Part shown: piece by piece, positions 51,032-60,836 of the stretch | Numbering within the stretch: the first letter of the stretch is position 1 | How the letters are laid out: each line of letters begins with the position of its first letter | Assembly: GCA_947176915.1 (NCBI GenBank) | Contig: CAMWSM010000002.1 | Span: 1-64,000 of the forward strand | From: an uncultured Porphyromonadaceae bacterium | Lineage (GTDB): Bacteria > Bacteroidota > Bacteroidia > Bacteroidales > Muribaculaceae | Direction of reading: 5' to 3' | DNA length: 64,000 nt | The notes under the pieces: generated by a model | What the model saw: the letters and a program-made list of their open reading frames with translations, nothing else | Database searches by the model: none | What the model was told of the DNA's origin: nothing | Made by a program: the position numbers and the translations under genes

Positions 51032-53902
51032 TTAGAATTTAAGTTTCACTTCCGCACCGAAATACATCGGTATGGTAACATCTTTCCAGCCCACGGCAGT
51101 CTCAAGTTTATGGGTCTTCATAAGCTTGAGGAAGTTATTGGCCATAAAGGATATCTCCACAATCTTGCCGAACTCTTTGGTGAGACGGAAGTTAAGAATC
51201 GCACTTGTGGGCAGTTTTTCTGTATCGAAAGCACGCGGGTGAACGTATGTAGCCACCATATAACGGTAGACGGGATCGTTGATGAAGCTCTGCTCCCAAG
51301 GTGTAAACGCCCCTTTGTCATTTACGAACCCCACGGGATTTACGGCATATACCTCACGATTTGGAGAGAAAGGATCTTGAGTTTTATAGACAAGGCTTTT
51401 CCCCGCGTTATTCTCATAAATAGCCTGATAAGATTCACGCCAGATCATCTGCAATGTTGTAGTGAAGATGAGCTGGAGTTTAGGTATGTGGGTGATGAAA
51501 CGGAAATTCGTGTTGAAACGTGAGGAGATGGTTCCACTTCCACCCGGCATAAGTGCAATGTATGGATAAGTATCACCGTTCACAGTTGCTGACACAGGAG
51601 AATAGTAGTCGGCTGTAGAGCGACGTTTTATCCAAAGATAAGCTCCATCCACCGATATTGAAGTCTTTATAGCCGGAATGGCTGCAAGATTAATCTGATA
51701 CTCAATACCCCATTTCTTTGTGGAGACACTGTTGGAGGGCATAAGGTAGGAGAAATAGTAGGTGTGGGGAGTTGCGGTTGCATCATGCCATTCTCCGTTT
51801 GATTCATATTGCACCTTCCCATCCTCATATTTGACAGCATCAATACCTGTCGGAGTAGAGTAGCGGTTGGCCTCCATTATTACAGGCTGAGCCACATATC
51901 CGAACTCGTTTTTATGACGCTCGTTGAAGTAGTTGACCATACCTGACACCTTGTTCTTGCGGAATGTGAACCCACCTTCTGCCTTGTAGCTGAATGCCGG
52001 TTTGAGGTTGGGATTGGCAGTATTGTCAATCACCTTTGTTGTCATAACTGCGAGGGATTTCCCTTTCTCTCCTGTTATATCGTCTTGGAATAGCAAAGCG
52101 AATGATGTCACATCAAAATATGCCATGTCAGGATAGAACTGCAGAAGAGTAGGGGTCTTCATCGCCACACCATAGCCGCCGGCGATACTGAAATCCTGAA
52201 GAAAGGAGTTGTTGTCGGCGTTGAGGATGTTATAGTCAATGTTAAGACGAGGCTCAACAGTTGTCATATCGCCACGCTTTGCCTGTTCATCGTCAAGGAA
52301 GATATGGGAGAGACGGGCTCCTGCCTGTGCGGTCAGGGAAGTTGTTCCGATAGGTGTCGTCACCTTGTCTTCCAGGAAAGCAGAGATGACGTTCATTGCC
52401 GGTATGGAGTTGAACGGGCGGGGACGGATAGACTGATTGTTTGTGATCTGCGGGGGGTGTTTCTCATCGAAAGTCATGCCGACACCGTAGTTTTTATTAA
52501 ATCTCCATTCGGCACCAAGCTTCACGTTCATGAACGCACCATTCTGGAAGTTGAAAAGGCGTTCAGCTTTCAGCTGGGCGTAGAGGTCAAGGGGTTTGCC
52601 GACAATCTTGCTCCAAGCATAGTAAGTGGAGGAGAGATAGAATGTCTGATATTCTTTGTCAGAGGTGGCGTTGCCAACCGGTGTAATGCCTGACTGGAGA
52701 ATGACCTGACGGTTGGAGTAATCGGAATCATAACGGAAATTGGCGGAGGCAGCGAATGTCAGGGTAGAGATCCAAGGGAGTTGGAGACTCCAGTTACCGT
52801 CCACGGAGAGACGTCCTCCTATTGTCTTGTTGTTTACCCTTTCATTATAGACCAGTTCAGGGTCGCTCTTCTCATTATTAATGCTTGAGAAGAATGCAAA
52901 ACGAGCATTGAAGGAGAGAGGGCGGCTGTCTTTCATAAACACATTGCCATAGCCTGTGCTGAAAGTAATACGGTCGTAACCAATATATTTCTGACGGATG
53001 TCACTGTAAGACTGAGAGTAATCGGCTGTAACGCTAATTGCTCCACCCTTTGACAGTCCGAACCCTTTTCCTGCGTATGCCATTTTTGAATAGGGATCCG
53101 CCTTAAGCTTTATTTCCCAAGGAGTGGCGCCGGTTCGTGATTTCACGATAACCGCCCCGGAGGTAAGGTTTCCGTATTCAACAGATGGAATACCTCTTAC
53201 AACTTCTATAGATTCTATGTTGTCGGGCGAGATAAGGCGGAGATCAACACCTTTCCCTGCCGTGGACTGTGAAGGAGTAGACCCCCCTCTGCTCGTTGTG
53301 AAAGTCTGCATATTAGCGTCATTAGACATCGGAGCACCATCTACAACGACGAGCGTGCCGGCTGCATTATTCGCGTTATTGTCTATTTCGCGAATCTGAG
53401 CTTGCCCGATGCTGTTAAGGTCGGGATTTTTGGTAACATTACCCGGCACGAGTTGCATCATATCTTCCAGACTTTTTGGTTGTATATGTTGCACAGCCTC
53501 ACGTCCGATCTGTGAAGTAGAGCCCATTCTCTTCGCATTGGCGGTAACTGTAACTTCATTCAAAGCAAGACTGAGGGGACTCATTTTTATCTCCACGCCT
53601 TCAACGGATTTCTTGAGATTGATGGATTGACTATAGGGCTTATATCCGGTGGATTGCACTACCAGCTCGTAAGAACCCGGGGTAAGGTTGCGTATCGTGA
53701 AAAGCCCTTTATCGTTTGTCTCCGCCCAGATGTTACGCTCAGCGAGCTGCACAATGACGAATTCAAGGGGTTCGCCTGTATCAGCATCCGATACTTTTCC
53801 GGAAATGGAAAGCGTACCTTTCTGAGCCAATGCTTCCATAGGGATTAAGAGTGCCAATAAAGAAAGCACTGCTAAAAACAGAAGGTTAGTTTGTTTCGTC
53901 AT
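51032..53902 (-). CDS. TonB-dependent receptor with carboxypeptidase-like N-terminal domain
   Basis: About 956 residues from the ATG at 53902, chosen because it begins the signal peptide (LLALLIPMEALAQ); the longer frame to 53992 reaches the promoter. Residues ~28-105 form the carboxypeptidase-like domain (LSISGKVSDADTGEPLEF), ~120-290 the plug (VTVTANAKRMGSTS, LVVVDGAPMSNDAN, IESIEVVRGIPSVEYGNLTS) and the remainder the barrel. No SusD homologue follows; a DUF4876 lipoprotein does. It probably takes up a substrate processed or bound by the C25-like and DUF4876 proteins. Confidence 0.93.
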   Translation of the reverse strand: MTKQTNLLFLAVLSLLALLIPMEALAQKGTLSISGKVSDADTGEPLEFVIVQLAERNIWAETNDKGLFTIRNLTPGSYELVVQSTGYKPYSQSINLKKSVEGVEIKMSPLSLALNEVTVTANAKRMGSTSQIGREAVQHIQPKSLEDMMQLVPGNVTKNPDLNSIGQAQIREIDNNANNAAGTLVVVDGAPMSNDANMQTFTTSRGGSTPSQSTAGKGVDLRLISPDNIESIEVVRGIPSVEYGNLTSGAVIVKSRTGATPWEIKLKADPYSKMAYAGKGFGLSKGGAISVTADYSQSYSDIRQKYIGYDRITFSTGYGNVFMKDSRPLSFNARFAFFSSINNEKSDPELVYNERVNNKTIGGRLSVDGNWSLQLPWISTLTFAASANFRYDSDYSNRQVILQSGITPVGNATSDKEYQTFYLSSTYYAWSKIVGKPLDLYAQLKAERLFNFQNGAFMNVKLGAEWRFNKNYGVGMTFDEKHPPQITNNQSIRPRPFNSIPAMNVISAFLEDKVTTPIGTTSLTAQAGARLSHIFLDDEQAKRGDMTTVEPRLNIDYNILNADNNSFLQDFSIAGGYGVAMKTPTLLQFYPDMAYFDVTSFALLFQDDITGEKGKSLAVMTTKVIDNTANPNLKPAFSYKAEGGFTFRKNKVSGMVNYFNERHKNEFGYVAQPVIMEANRYSTPTGIDAVKYEDGKVQYESNGEWHDATATPHTYYFSYLMPSNSVSTKKWGIEYQINLAAIPAIKTSISVDGAYLWIKRRSTADYYSPVSATVNGDTYPYIALMPGGSGTISSRFNTNFRFITHIPKLQLIFTTTLQMIWRESYQAIYENNAGKSLVYKTQDPFSPNREVYAVNPVGFVNDKGAFTPWEQSFINDPVYRYMVATYVHPRAFDTEKLPTSAILNFRLTKEFGKIVEISFMANNFLKLMKTHKLETAVGWKDVTIPMYFGAEVKLKF

Positions 53903-53989
53903 GTCGTTGTTAATTTTCACCGGACGGGGGGCCCGATCAAGGGTGCCCGAGAGGGAACGGGATTGGTTATGTGTTGTTTCTTTCGATTG

Positions 53990-53997
53990 CAAAATTA
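53990..53997 (-). promoter_or_regulatory. Bacteroidota -7 element, TonB receptor cluster
   Basis: The minus strand reads TAATTTTG followed by CAATC, with ATTG about 20 bases further upstream as a -33 candidate. The leader is ~80 bases. Confidence 0.65.
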
Positions 53998-54211
53998 TTT
54001 AATTTTTTTAAGTTCTACAATCCCTACTTTATGGTATATTGCTATATTTAACTATTCTTCCATATTTTAACAAAACGTGTAATTTTAATTATAAATTTAG
54101 TTTATAGGAAGATATGGAGATGAAATGAATAATTATTCGATTTTATTTAACTAAAAAATAATAAACTGAAATATAAATTTTTTCTGAAATTGATAAAATT
54201 GAAAATAAAAA

Positions 54212-54248
54212 AACGACTATCTGACGGTATTCTTATCAGATAGTCGTT
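54212..54248 (-). terminator. Intrinsic terminator of the LRR gene
   Basis: Thirteen-base-pair stem AACGACTATCTGA / TCAGATAGTCGTT with an eleven-base loop; on the minus strand it is followed by a T-run. It lies 20 bases after the LRR stop. Confidence 0.8.
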
Positions 54249-54268
54249 GAAAATTTTATTGGAATGGA

Positions 54269-56479
54269 TTATTTCACTACAATTTTTTCGCGTTTTTCAC
54301 CTTTGACAAGAATATAGACGCCGGGTGATAGATTATCAACGGACGGTTCGCCGAAACCCTTGGATGCTATGCTTCCGGCAAGGGAATATATGACGTAAGG
54401 CACAGTTTTAATTTCTTCAATTTCCTCAACTCCGGTGAATTCATCATTGCTTGAGCCTAATCCATTGCCAAGAGAGTTGGAGGAGGTCCAGAATTCTTTG
54501 GGATACAGAGTCTGCATCTGCATGCCATTCACTTTATATTTGAGGAGAAGACTTTTCACGTCCTTATAGGGCACCGGCATATCGTATTCCCCTTTCAGAC
54601 CCATCGAAACCTCATAGCTGTCGTTGACGACCATCACGAGGTTTGTCACTTCGCTTTCTCCGGTCCAGGTCTTTACAAACATCCGGGAGCCCTCCTTGTT
54701 GATTGAAAGTTTGAACATCTGTTTCACCTGACGTCCCGATTCCTTCACTTTGGCATAGTTTTCAGCACACCCGCCTGGAACATAGTAGATACCCCGAGAG
54801 GCGATATACTCGTTTTCGCCATTACCGTTAGCATCTGAAGCGGGATCATATTGATCATTCCCGTAATCATAAATGGTGGGGTCGAAAAGGTCACAGTAGA
54901 AATTTGGGGTGACTTTCGCTCCGTTCTTACCTTCAAAGAGATTACGCAGAGGCATAGAAGCATATTTCTTTGATTTGTCTTTATTGCGGGTCAAAGCGAG
55001 ATAAACAGATGGGGTAAACTCAGTCTGGTCGCCGATAGGTTTATATCTGAACTGAGGTGTGTAGGTTTTATTGCAGAATGTGCCTAAATATATTTCAGAC
55101 AGATTAGTGGCATTGAAAGCGGGATCCATATCTTGTGTAGCTACAAACCAAAGGAAGTCGGGAGCAATGAATGTCCTTAGATTATGGCAGTTTTTCCCAT
55201 AGCCCATTCCAACGGTCATATATTCATTACCGGTCTTTATGGCAGACATATCGATTTTTTCCAAGTCCGGGCTATTCGTAAACATATAATTGCCATTTGA
55301 GAATATATCCTCGCAAACTGTCCCTTTGAACACAGCCTTTTTGATGCCGGATTTGTAGAGGATTGAATCACCCTCCCAACTTGTGCCGGCATCGAATGGA
55401 AAGTCAAGAAGAGAAGGACAATTCATGAAGGCTTTCTGGTTAATCTCTTTGATAGTATATTTAGAGGTTACACCGGAAAGCAGAGGACAGTTGTGGGCGA
55501 AGTCGTCTCTACAGATAAAGTCTTTAGCCTCAATGGTAATTTCCTTTAGGTTGGGAGAATTGGTAAACAGCTCTTTTTCGGCGTATTTTACTGTCTTGGG
55601 GATTGTGACATGTTCAACGCTTGAACGATGTGTCAGACGAGTGCCTAACTCTACAGCGCTTCCGAGATCGACAGCGATCAAGTTTTTGGTGTTAGCGAAG
55701 GCAAAAGGTCCCACTTCATACACTCCCGAAGGGACGAGACAGGATGTGGCTTTTGAGGCGCAGGGAAAACTGATAAAAGCCGGTTTCCCCTCATAGCTGC
55801 CCTTTTTGTCTATGAGACAGCCATCAACCAAATAGAGATTATTGCCTGATTTGACTGTAGCGATTTTATATGTGGCGATGTTTTTTGCTTTATTGAGTCC
55901 ACCATTATACCCTATTGACAAACTGGAGGGGAGAGTGAGTTCTTTGACTGTGGAGTTGTTGGTGAAAGCATCCTTGGTGAGGCTCCAGCATTGATCAGGG
56001 ATACGGTATTTCCCGTTTTCGACCGCCATTTTAGCCGGGACTTTATAGAGGATGTTTAGGTTTTTATAGTAAAGTGCACCATATTCGTCAGTAGTGAAGA
56101 ATGGGTTGCCATCTTCAACAATAAACTTGACAAGGCTCGTACATCCAATAAAGTTATTAAATTCGGTGCTGTTCCAACCGGCTTCAGAGAGCTTGGCATC
56201 TCCGATACCTACTATGGTTTTCGGGATGGTGATTTCAGTGACGTCTGTGAGGTCATTTAGGGCATCCTTTCTAACAGCATTGACGGTATATGTTTTACCG
56301 TTGGCATTGGTATAGGAAGAAGGGAGTTTGAGTTTGCCGGAAGATGGTTGGGACCCGGACCAGCCATTTATGCGACATGTCATTTTGTCGGAATTGAAAT
56401 TGTCGCAATGCCAGATGATGGCATTTGCCTGAAGAGCCATCACCACGATGGCGGAGAGAGTAAAAAATTTACGCAACAT
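54269..56479 (-). CDS. BspA-like leucine-rich repeat surface protein
   Basis: About 736 residues from ATG 56479 (MLRKFFTLSAIVVMALQANA signal peptide); the longer frame overlaps the promoter. Treponema/BspA-type LRR_5 repeats run from ~85 to ~450, as in VTEITIPKTIVGIGDAKLSE, VKELTLPSS and EHVTIPKT. The C-terminus ends in a sorting-type tail (VPYVIYSLAGSIASKGFG, GVYILVKGEKREKIVVK). BspA-like proteins mediate adhesion or protein-protein contacts at the cell surface. It has its own promoter and terminator and is not part of the receptor cluster. Confidence 0.87.
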   Translation of the reverse strand: MLRKFFTLSAIVVMALQANAIIWHCDNFNSDKMTCRINGWSGSQPSSGKLKLPSSYTNANGKTYTVNAVRKDALNDLTDVTEITIPKTIVGIGDAKLSEAGWNSTEFNNFIGCTSLVKFIVEDGNPFFTTDEYGALYYKNLNILYKVPAKMAVENGKYRIPDQCWSLTKDAFTNNSTVKELTLPSSLSIGYNGGLNKAKNIATYKIATVKSGNNLYLVDGCLIDKKGSYEGKPAFISFPCASKATSCLVPSGVYEVGPFAFANTKNLIAVDLGSAVELGTRLTHRSSVEHVTIPKTVKYAEKELFTNSPNLKEITIEAKDFICRDDFAHNCPLLSGVTSKYTIKEINQKAFMNCPSLLDFPFDAGTSWEGDSILYKSGIKKAVFKGTVCEDIFSNGNYMFTNSPDLEKIDMSAIKTGNEYMTVGMGYGKNCHNLRTFIAPDFLWFVATQDMDPAFNATNLSEIYLGTFCNKTYTPQFRYKPIGDQTEFTPSVYLALTRNKDKSKKYASMPLRNLFEGKNGAKVTPNFYCDLFDPTIYDYGNDQYDPASDANGNGENEYIASRGIYYVPGGCAENYAKVKESGRQVKQMFKLSINKEGSRMFVKTWTGESEVTNLVMVVNDSYEVSMGLKGEYDMPVPYKDVKSLLLKYKVNGMQMQTLYPKEFWTSSNSLGNGLGSSNDEFTGVEEIEEIKTVPYVIYSLAGSIASKGFGEPSVDNLSPGVYILVKGEKREKIVVK

Positions 56480-56518
56480 GTAAGAATTAGTTAAGATAAT
56501 ATTCGGTGTTTTCGCCTG

Positions 56519-56526
56519 CAAAGTTA
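56519..56526 (-). promoter_or_regulatory. Bacteroidota -7 element, LRR gene
   Basis: The minus strand reads TAACTTTG followed by CAGG, 39 bases before the ATG at 56479. Confidence 0.6.
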
Positions 56527-56654
56527 TCTCACAAATTTAAAATGAATGATTATTAGGAGGTAAATATATATTGGATAGACTCTAAATAGACAATAGATAG
56601 TTAATTCTATAGCCCTTGTAGACCTTTGTATACTCATATTCTTCTAAAAAAGAA

Positions 56655-56680
56655 ATGCTCCGACTGCATGGCCGGAGCAT
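56655..56680 (-). terminator. Intrinsic terminator of the fructan operon
   Basis: ATGCTCCG pairs with CGGAGCAT around a ten-base loop; on the minus strand the stem is followed by a T-rich run (TTTCTTTTTTAG). It lies 21 bases after the fructokinase stop. Confidence 0.75.
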
Positions 56681-56701
56681 CCTTTAACGGAATATATTGA
56701 A

Positions 56702-57580
56702 TCAATCTGTGAGGTCTTTAGGGAGAATCGGCATGGCGCCTTTCTGAGTGCATACGAATGCTGAAGTGCGCACTGCCTTTGAGTGAGCTTCTTCCACACT
56801 GTCGCCTTTGAGGATGCTGGCGATGAAAGCAGCCGTGAAGGAGTCGCCTGCACCTACTGTGTCTGCAACCTCAACCTTGGGAGTAGGCTGGAATGAAACA
56901 TGGCCGGGAGTGAAGACATAACTTCCGTTCACTCCGCAGGTGAGGATAAGCATCTTCAGATTATACTTGCCCAGAAGAATCCAGCATTTGTCCTGAAGGT
57001 CAATGCCGGGATAACCGAACATCCGGCTTACAGTAACCAACTCCTCATCATTTATCTTGAGGATGTTGCAACGCTCCATTGATTCGCAGAGAATTTCCTT
57101 GTTGTAGAAACCTTGACGAAGATTGACGTCAAACACCACAAGCGTGTCATCATTCTTGGGCATTGCGTCGAGGAATTTTTCTATTGTCTGGCGGGAAACA
57201 ACGTTGCGTTGGGCAAGAGAGCCGAAGCAGACAGCTTTCGCATTTTTAGCTATCTCCTCAAGTTCGGGAGTGAAGGGAATGTTATCCCAAGCTACGTTTT
57301 CCTTTATATCATACATCGGAATTCCTTCCTGATCGAGTTCCACCTGGACGGTGCCGGTAGGATAAGGCACTTTATCCACGAGGTGTGTAAGACCTTTGGA
57401 TGTGAAGTTCTGGAGGATTTCATCTCCGAGAGGATCATCACCCACAGCACTGACTACGATACTTGGAAGTCCGAACTGCGAAACGTGATAAGCGAAATTG
57501 GCAGGAGCACCGCCGATTTTTCTACCTTCGGGAAGCACATCCCAGAGTGCTTCACCCATACCTACTACTAATTCTTTCAT
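56702..57580 (-). CDS. PfkB-family sugar kinase, probable fructokinase
   Basis: 292 residues. The N-terminal PfkB motif is KIGGAPANFAYHVSQFG and the C-terminal ATP/anion-hole motif is VADTVGAGDSFTAAFIA, with the catalytic Asp in AGDSF. In a locus with a GH32 fructanase and a fructose-responsive-type regulator, phosphorylation of imported fructose to fructose 6-phosphate is the expected job. It begins 11 bases after the permease stop and is last in the operon. Confidence 0.92.
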   Translation of the reverse strand: MKELVVGMGEALWDVLPEGRKIGGAPANFAYHVSQFGLPSIVVSAVGDDPLGDEILQNFTSKGLTHLVDKVPYPTGTVQVELDQEGIPMYDIKENVAWDNIPFTPELEEIAKNAKAVCFGSLAQRNVVSRQTIEKFLDAMPKNDDTLVVFDVNLRQGFYNKEILCESMERCNILKINDEELVTVSRMFGYPGIDLQDKCWILLGKYNLKMLILTCGVNGSYVFTPGHVSFQPTPKVEVADTVGAGDSFTAAFIASILKGDSVEEAHSKAVRTSAFVCTQKGAMPILPKDLTD

Positions 57581-57591
57581 GGCTTATAGTC

Positions 57592-58782
57592 TTATTTATT
57601 TGTTTTTAATTTGAGAGTGAGGAGAATGAGATACAGCACGCCTACCGTCATTACGGCGATTGCACCTGACTGACCGCCTGTCATGTCAGAGGCGTAACCC
57701 ATGGCGAGGGGGAAGATTGTGCCTCCGAAAAGACCCATGATCATAAGGCCTGACACTTCATTCTGTTCTTTCGGAGTGTGGTTAAGGGCCTGGGCAAAGA
57801 TGATTGAGAACACGTTGGAGTTGCCGAATCCGATTAGCGAAACGCCTACATAAATAGCGGCGAGAGAATTTGAGCAGAACAGCACCACCATGCCTGCAAG
57901 CATGAGGATTACGCTCACTGCGAAGAAAATCTTTGGCTGCATAACGCGCAGTATGAAAGCTCCGAGCAAACACCCTATCGTACGGAAAATGAAGTAAAGA
58001 CCTGTGGCAAATCCCGCATCTTCCAAAGGAAGGTTCATGCGCTCGATGACAATCTTTGGAGCGGTAGTGTTTGTGCCTACATCTATGCCCACATGACACA
58101 TTATGCCGAGGAAGCAGAGGAGGATGAAAGGTTTGCCGAGAAGCTTCACACATTCCATGAATCCGGAAGCCTTGTCAGGCTGCTCCTCCTGAATTGGGGT
58201 GGCGGAGAGGAGAAGGATGGAGAGAATGCAGAACACTGCATAAATCGGGAAGAGAACTTTCCAGCCCAGTCCGAACGTCATCATTACCGAGGTAGCACCC
58301 CAGGCTGCGAGTATAGGAGCAAGGAAAGAGGCGATTGCCTTAACAAACTGACCGAAGGTAAGGGTAGAGGCGAGTTTGTCGGGAGAGATGAGGTTGCTCA
58401 CCAACGGGTTAAGGGAGGTCTGCATAAGGGCATTGCCGATTCCGAGGAGGGAGAAAGCCACGAGCATTGTGGTGTAGCCGCTGCCGAAGATTGGGATAAA
58501 GAGAGAGAAGGCAGTCACGATAAGGCTTATGAGTACTGTGTTCTTGCGCCCGATGCGGTTCATCAGCATTCCGGTCGGCACTGAAAAAATCAGAAACCAG
58601 AAGAATACGAGGGAAGGGAAGAGGTTGGCTTCAGCATCAGAGAGCTGCAGATCTTTCTGCACATAGTTTGAAGCAGTGCCGACAAGGTCGACGAAACCCA
58701 TTGCGAAGAAGCAGAGCATCACGGGGATGATCTGGAGCAGGGTGGTCCTGCGCACGGGCATTGCGGTTGCTGTATCAGACAT
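57592..58782 (-). CDS. MFS sugar permease (fucose/glucose permease type)
   Basis: 396 residues, twelve membrane helices. The segment FMGFVDLVGTASNYVQ and the inter-helix MNRIGRKNTVL are typical of the FHS (FucP-like) family. It should move fructose across the inner membrane. It lies between the GH32 gene (6-base gap) and the fructokinase gene (11-base gap), so the three form one operon. Confidence 0.92.
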   Translation of the reverse strand: MSDTATAMPVRRTTLLQIIPVMLCFFAMGFVDLVGTASNYVQKDLQLSDAEANLFPSLVFFWFLIFSVPTGMLMNRIGRKNTVLISLIVTAFSLFIPIFGSGYTTMLVAFSLLGIGNALMQTSLNPLVSNLISPDKLASTLTFGQFVKAIASFLAPILAAWGATSVMMTFGLGWKVLFPIYAVFCILSILLLSATPIQEEQPDKASGFMECVKLLGKPFILLCFLGIMCHVGIDVGTNTTAPKIVIERMNLPLEDAGFATGLYFIFRTIGCLLGAFILRVMQPKIFFAVSVILMLAGMVVLFCSNSLAAIYVGVSLIGFGNSNVFSIIFAQALNHTPKEQNEVSGLMIMGLFGGTIFPLAMGYASDMTGGQSGAIAVMTVGVLYLILLTLKLKTNK

Positions 58783-58788
58783 GACAGG

Positions 58789-60627
58789 TTAGTTGTTTGA
58801 AGTTTTGATGTTATATATTTCCATTGAATTCAAGCGAGCTTTTCCACCTTTTGATGAGAGGGAGATCTGTGAATAAGGCTCGTTAGGGAAGACGAGGTTG
58901 GTGAGGACAAAATGGCCTTCGCTGTCAAACACCTCGATGCTTGATGTGTCGATGAAGATGCGGAGGTTCTGTTCTTTGGAATCTCGCAGGGTCGGAGCCC
59001 ATACAACGGCGGGGAAATCTTTGCTGAAATCGGTGATTCCGCTTTGGGTACGGTCGAATGAGAATTTGCTTTCAGAAGGATTGAAGGTCATGACCACTTT
59101 CTCACCCTTAGCGTTGGAGAGAGTTATGAGCACGTCTTTGGCTGTCTCTGCATTCAGGCTGAGGTCTATTTCGCAGATACCGTTATTTTCCACCGGAAGT
59201 TTGAAGTTGGATGCCTTGGTTCCGATTCCTTTCCCTTTTACGTTGAGGAATTTCTTACCTCTGAGAGCGTCTACTTCAGGAGAGGGGAGAGTCTTGAGAT
59301 AATATTGGCCGTCATTAGCGAGGAAAAGGGAAAGATCTCGCGGGAGGGTATTTGCGCTGCGGAACTGTTTTGTAGGCACTTCGGCGGCATACTGCCAGTT
59401 GCTCATCCAGCCGATTACAACCTTACGTCCGTCGGGAGCACCGCTCCAGGAAACGGTAGCATAGTGGTCTTTGCCATGATCCATCCACTTTGTGGGAACT
59501 GTGCCGTCAGCAAGTGTGTCAACCTTAAAGGTCTTCCCGTCGAAGTCCCCTACGAAATATTGAGTTGCGCTTCCACCGAAAATACCTCCGGGGTTAAGGT
59601 TGCAGACAAGCACCCATTTCTTTTTGTCAGTGCCGGGAATATTTATTTCCAAAAGATCCGGACATTCCCAAACGCCATCCTGTGCGCCGAGTCCTTTTCC
59701 GAAAGCGCTTTGCAGTGTCCAGGTCTTAAGGTCTGGAGATGTGAATATAAGCATTTCGTGATCCAAGGCATGAGCCAGAAGAAGATTCCATTCTTTGGTT
59801 TCCTCATTCCAGAACATATTGGGGTCGCGAGCCTCGCTGTCAAGGGTAAGGATAGGATTGCCGGGATAGATGGAGAAAGTCTCGCCGTTGTCGGAACTGT
59901 GTCCGAGGCTCTGCATCTGGTTTACCCCTGCCGAAGTATAGAGGGCAATTACTTCATCTTCCCCGAATCCGGCTGAATTATTGGTGTCGACCACGCAGCT
60001 TCCGCTGAATATTGAGCCGAGTCCGTCAGGTTCTATGGCATTAGGATGATGTTCCCAGTTGATAAGGTCTTTGGATGTAGAATGTCCCCATGTCATGTTC
60101 TGCCATTTAGAACCGTAGGGGTTATACTGATAGTAAAGATGCCAGACGCCATCCTTATAGAACATGCCGTTGGGATCGTTCATCCAGCCGTAAAGGGGTG
60201 TGTGATGATATGACGGCCGGAATTTCTCAGTATTGGTGGTGTCGAAGGAGTCGGTCAGAGATATGTTCTCCCAGCAGGCATCCTCACTTGCCTCACGCAC
60301 TGAAGAGCGATTGTGGGCAGTTACTACATTCAGGAGAATATCTTTTCCTTTATATCCGGAAATATCTACGGGCACATAATAATCCACTTTATTGCGTGCG
60401 AGACGCACATAGAAAGTTTTTTCCGGTTTACCATCAAGAAGAAGGTTAACTGTAGCATCATCGATGCTTTCCTCCACGGGAAGGAGAATATAGCGGGCAT
60501 CAGGCTTCACACGCACAAGGGTGTTGTTCGTTCCGAGATGTTCCACTTTGACTCCGTCTGCTGCCGACCCTTGAAAAGAGGCGGCAAGAGCGAGAAGTCC
60601 GGTTGCGATTGGTGTCAGGTATTTCAT
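58789..60627 (-). CDS. Glycoside hydrolase family 32 fructanase
   Basis: About 612 residues from ATG 60627, where a signal peptide (LLALAASFQGSAADG) begins; a longer frame to 60744 extends past the -7 element. An extra N-terminal beta domain (~25-125) precedes the five-bladed propeller: nucleophile Asp151 in GWMNDPNGMF, the RDP motif at 267-269 and acid/base Glu321 in WECPDLLEI. The C-terminal beta-sandwich follows. The signal is not of lipoprotein type, so it is probably periplasmic and releases fructose from levan or inulin oligomers. Confidence 0.95.
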   Translation of the reverse strand: MKYLTPIATGLLALAASFQGSAADGVKVEHLGTNNTLVRVKPDARYILLPVEESIDDATVNLLLDGKPEKTFYVRLARNKVDYYVPVDISGYKGKDILLNVVTAHNRSSVREASEDACWENISLTDSFDTTNTEKFRPSYHHTPLYGWMNDPNGMFYKDGVWHLYYQYNPYGSKWQNMTWGHSTSKDLINWEHHPNAIEPDGLGSIFSGSCVVDTNNSAGFGEDEVIALYTSAGVNQMQSLGHSSDNGETFSIYPGNPILTLDSEARDPNMFWNEETKEWNLLLAHALDHEMLIFTSPDLKTWTLQSAFGKGLGAQDGVWECPDLLEINIPGTDKKKWVLVCNLNPGGIFGGSATQYFVGDFDGKTFKVDTLADGTVPTKWMDHGKDHYATVSWSGAPDGRKVVIGWMSNWQYAAEVPTKQFRSANTLPRDLSLFLANDGQYYLKTLPSPEVDALRGKKFLNVKGKGIGTKASNFKLPVENNGICEIDLSLNAETAKDVLITLSNAKGEKVVMTFNPSESKFSFDRTQSGITDFSKDFPAVVWAPTLRDSKEQNLRIFIDTSSIEVFDSEGHFVLTNLVFPNEPYSQISLSSKGGKARLNSMEIYNIKTSNN

Positions 60628-60697
60628 GTATTGTCTGTTTGATTTGTTCTTAAATAAAAATTGATTCGGTTTGCGGCGGTCTGTAAAAATGACAGTG

Positions 60698-60705
60698 CAA
60701 AAATA
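60698..60705 (-). promoter_or_regulatory. Bacteroidota -7 element, fructan operon
   Basis: The minus strand reads TATTTTTG followed by CACTG, ~70 bases before the GH32 ATG. It is divergent from the hybrid-sensor promoter. Confidence 0.65.
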
Positions 60706-60811
60706 CAAATTAATGGAATAAAGGATATACAATATATGTTGCATAGAATATAAAAAATGTTGGAATTAATATTTTTTTATTCATTTTGCAACTTATTTGA
60801 TTGAAAAGGAT

Positions 60812-60819
60812 TATATTTG
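60812..60819 (+). promoter_or_regulatory. Bacteroidota -7 element, hybrid sensor gene
   Basis: TATATTTG followed by CACAT, 18 bases before the ATG at 60837. Confidence 0.65.
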
Positions 60820-60836
60820 CACATATTTACTAACCT

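Larger units (their letters stand above)
53903..54268. other. Intergenic region, promoter and terminator only
   Basis: This 366-base stretch holds the receptor gene's -7 element at 53990-53997 and the hairpin of the LRR gene at 54212-54248. The rest is AT-rich with no open frame of note. Confidence 0.7.

Noticed and set aside
53903-53992. Longer N-terminus of the TonB-dependent receptor
   Set aside because: It would begin within the -7 element and add 30 residues in front of the signal peptide.
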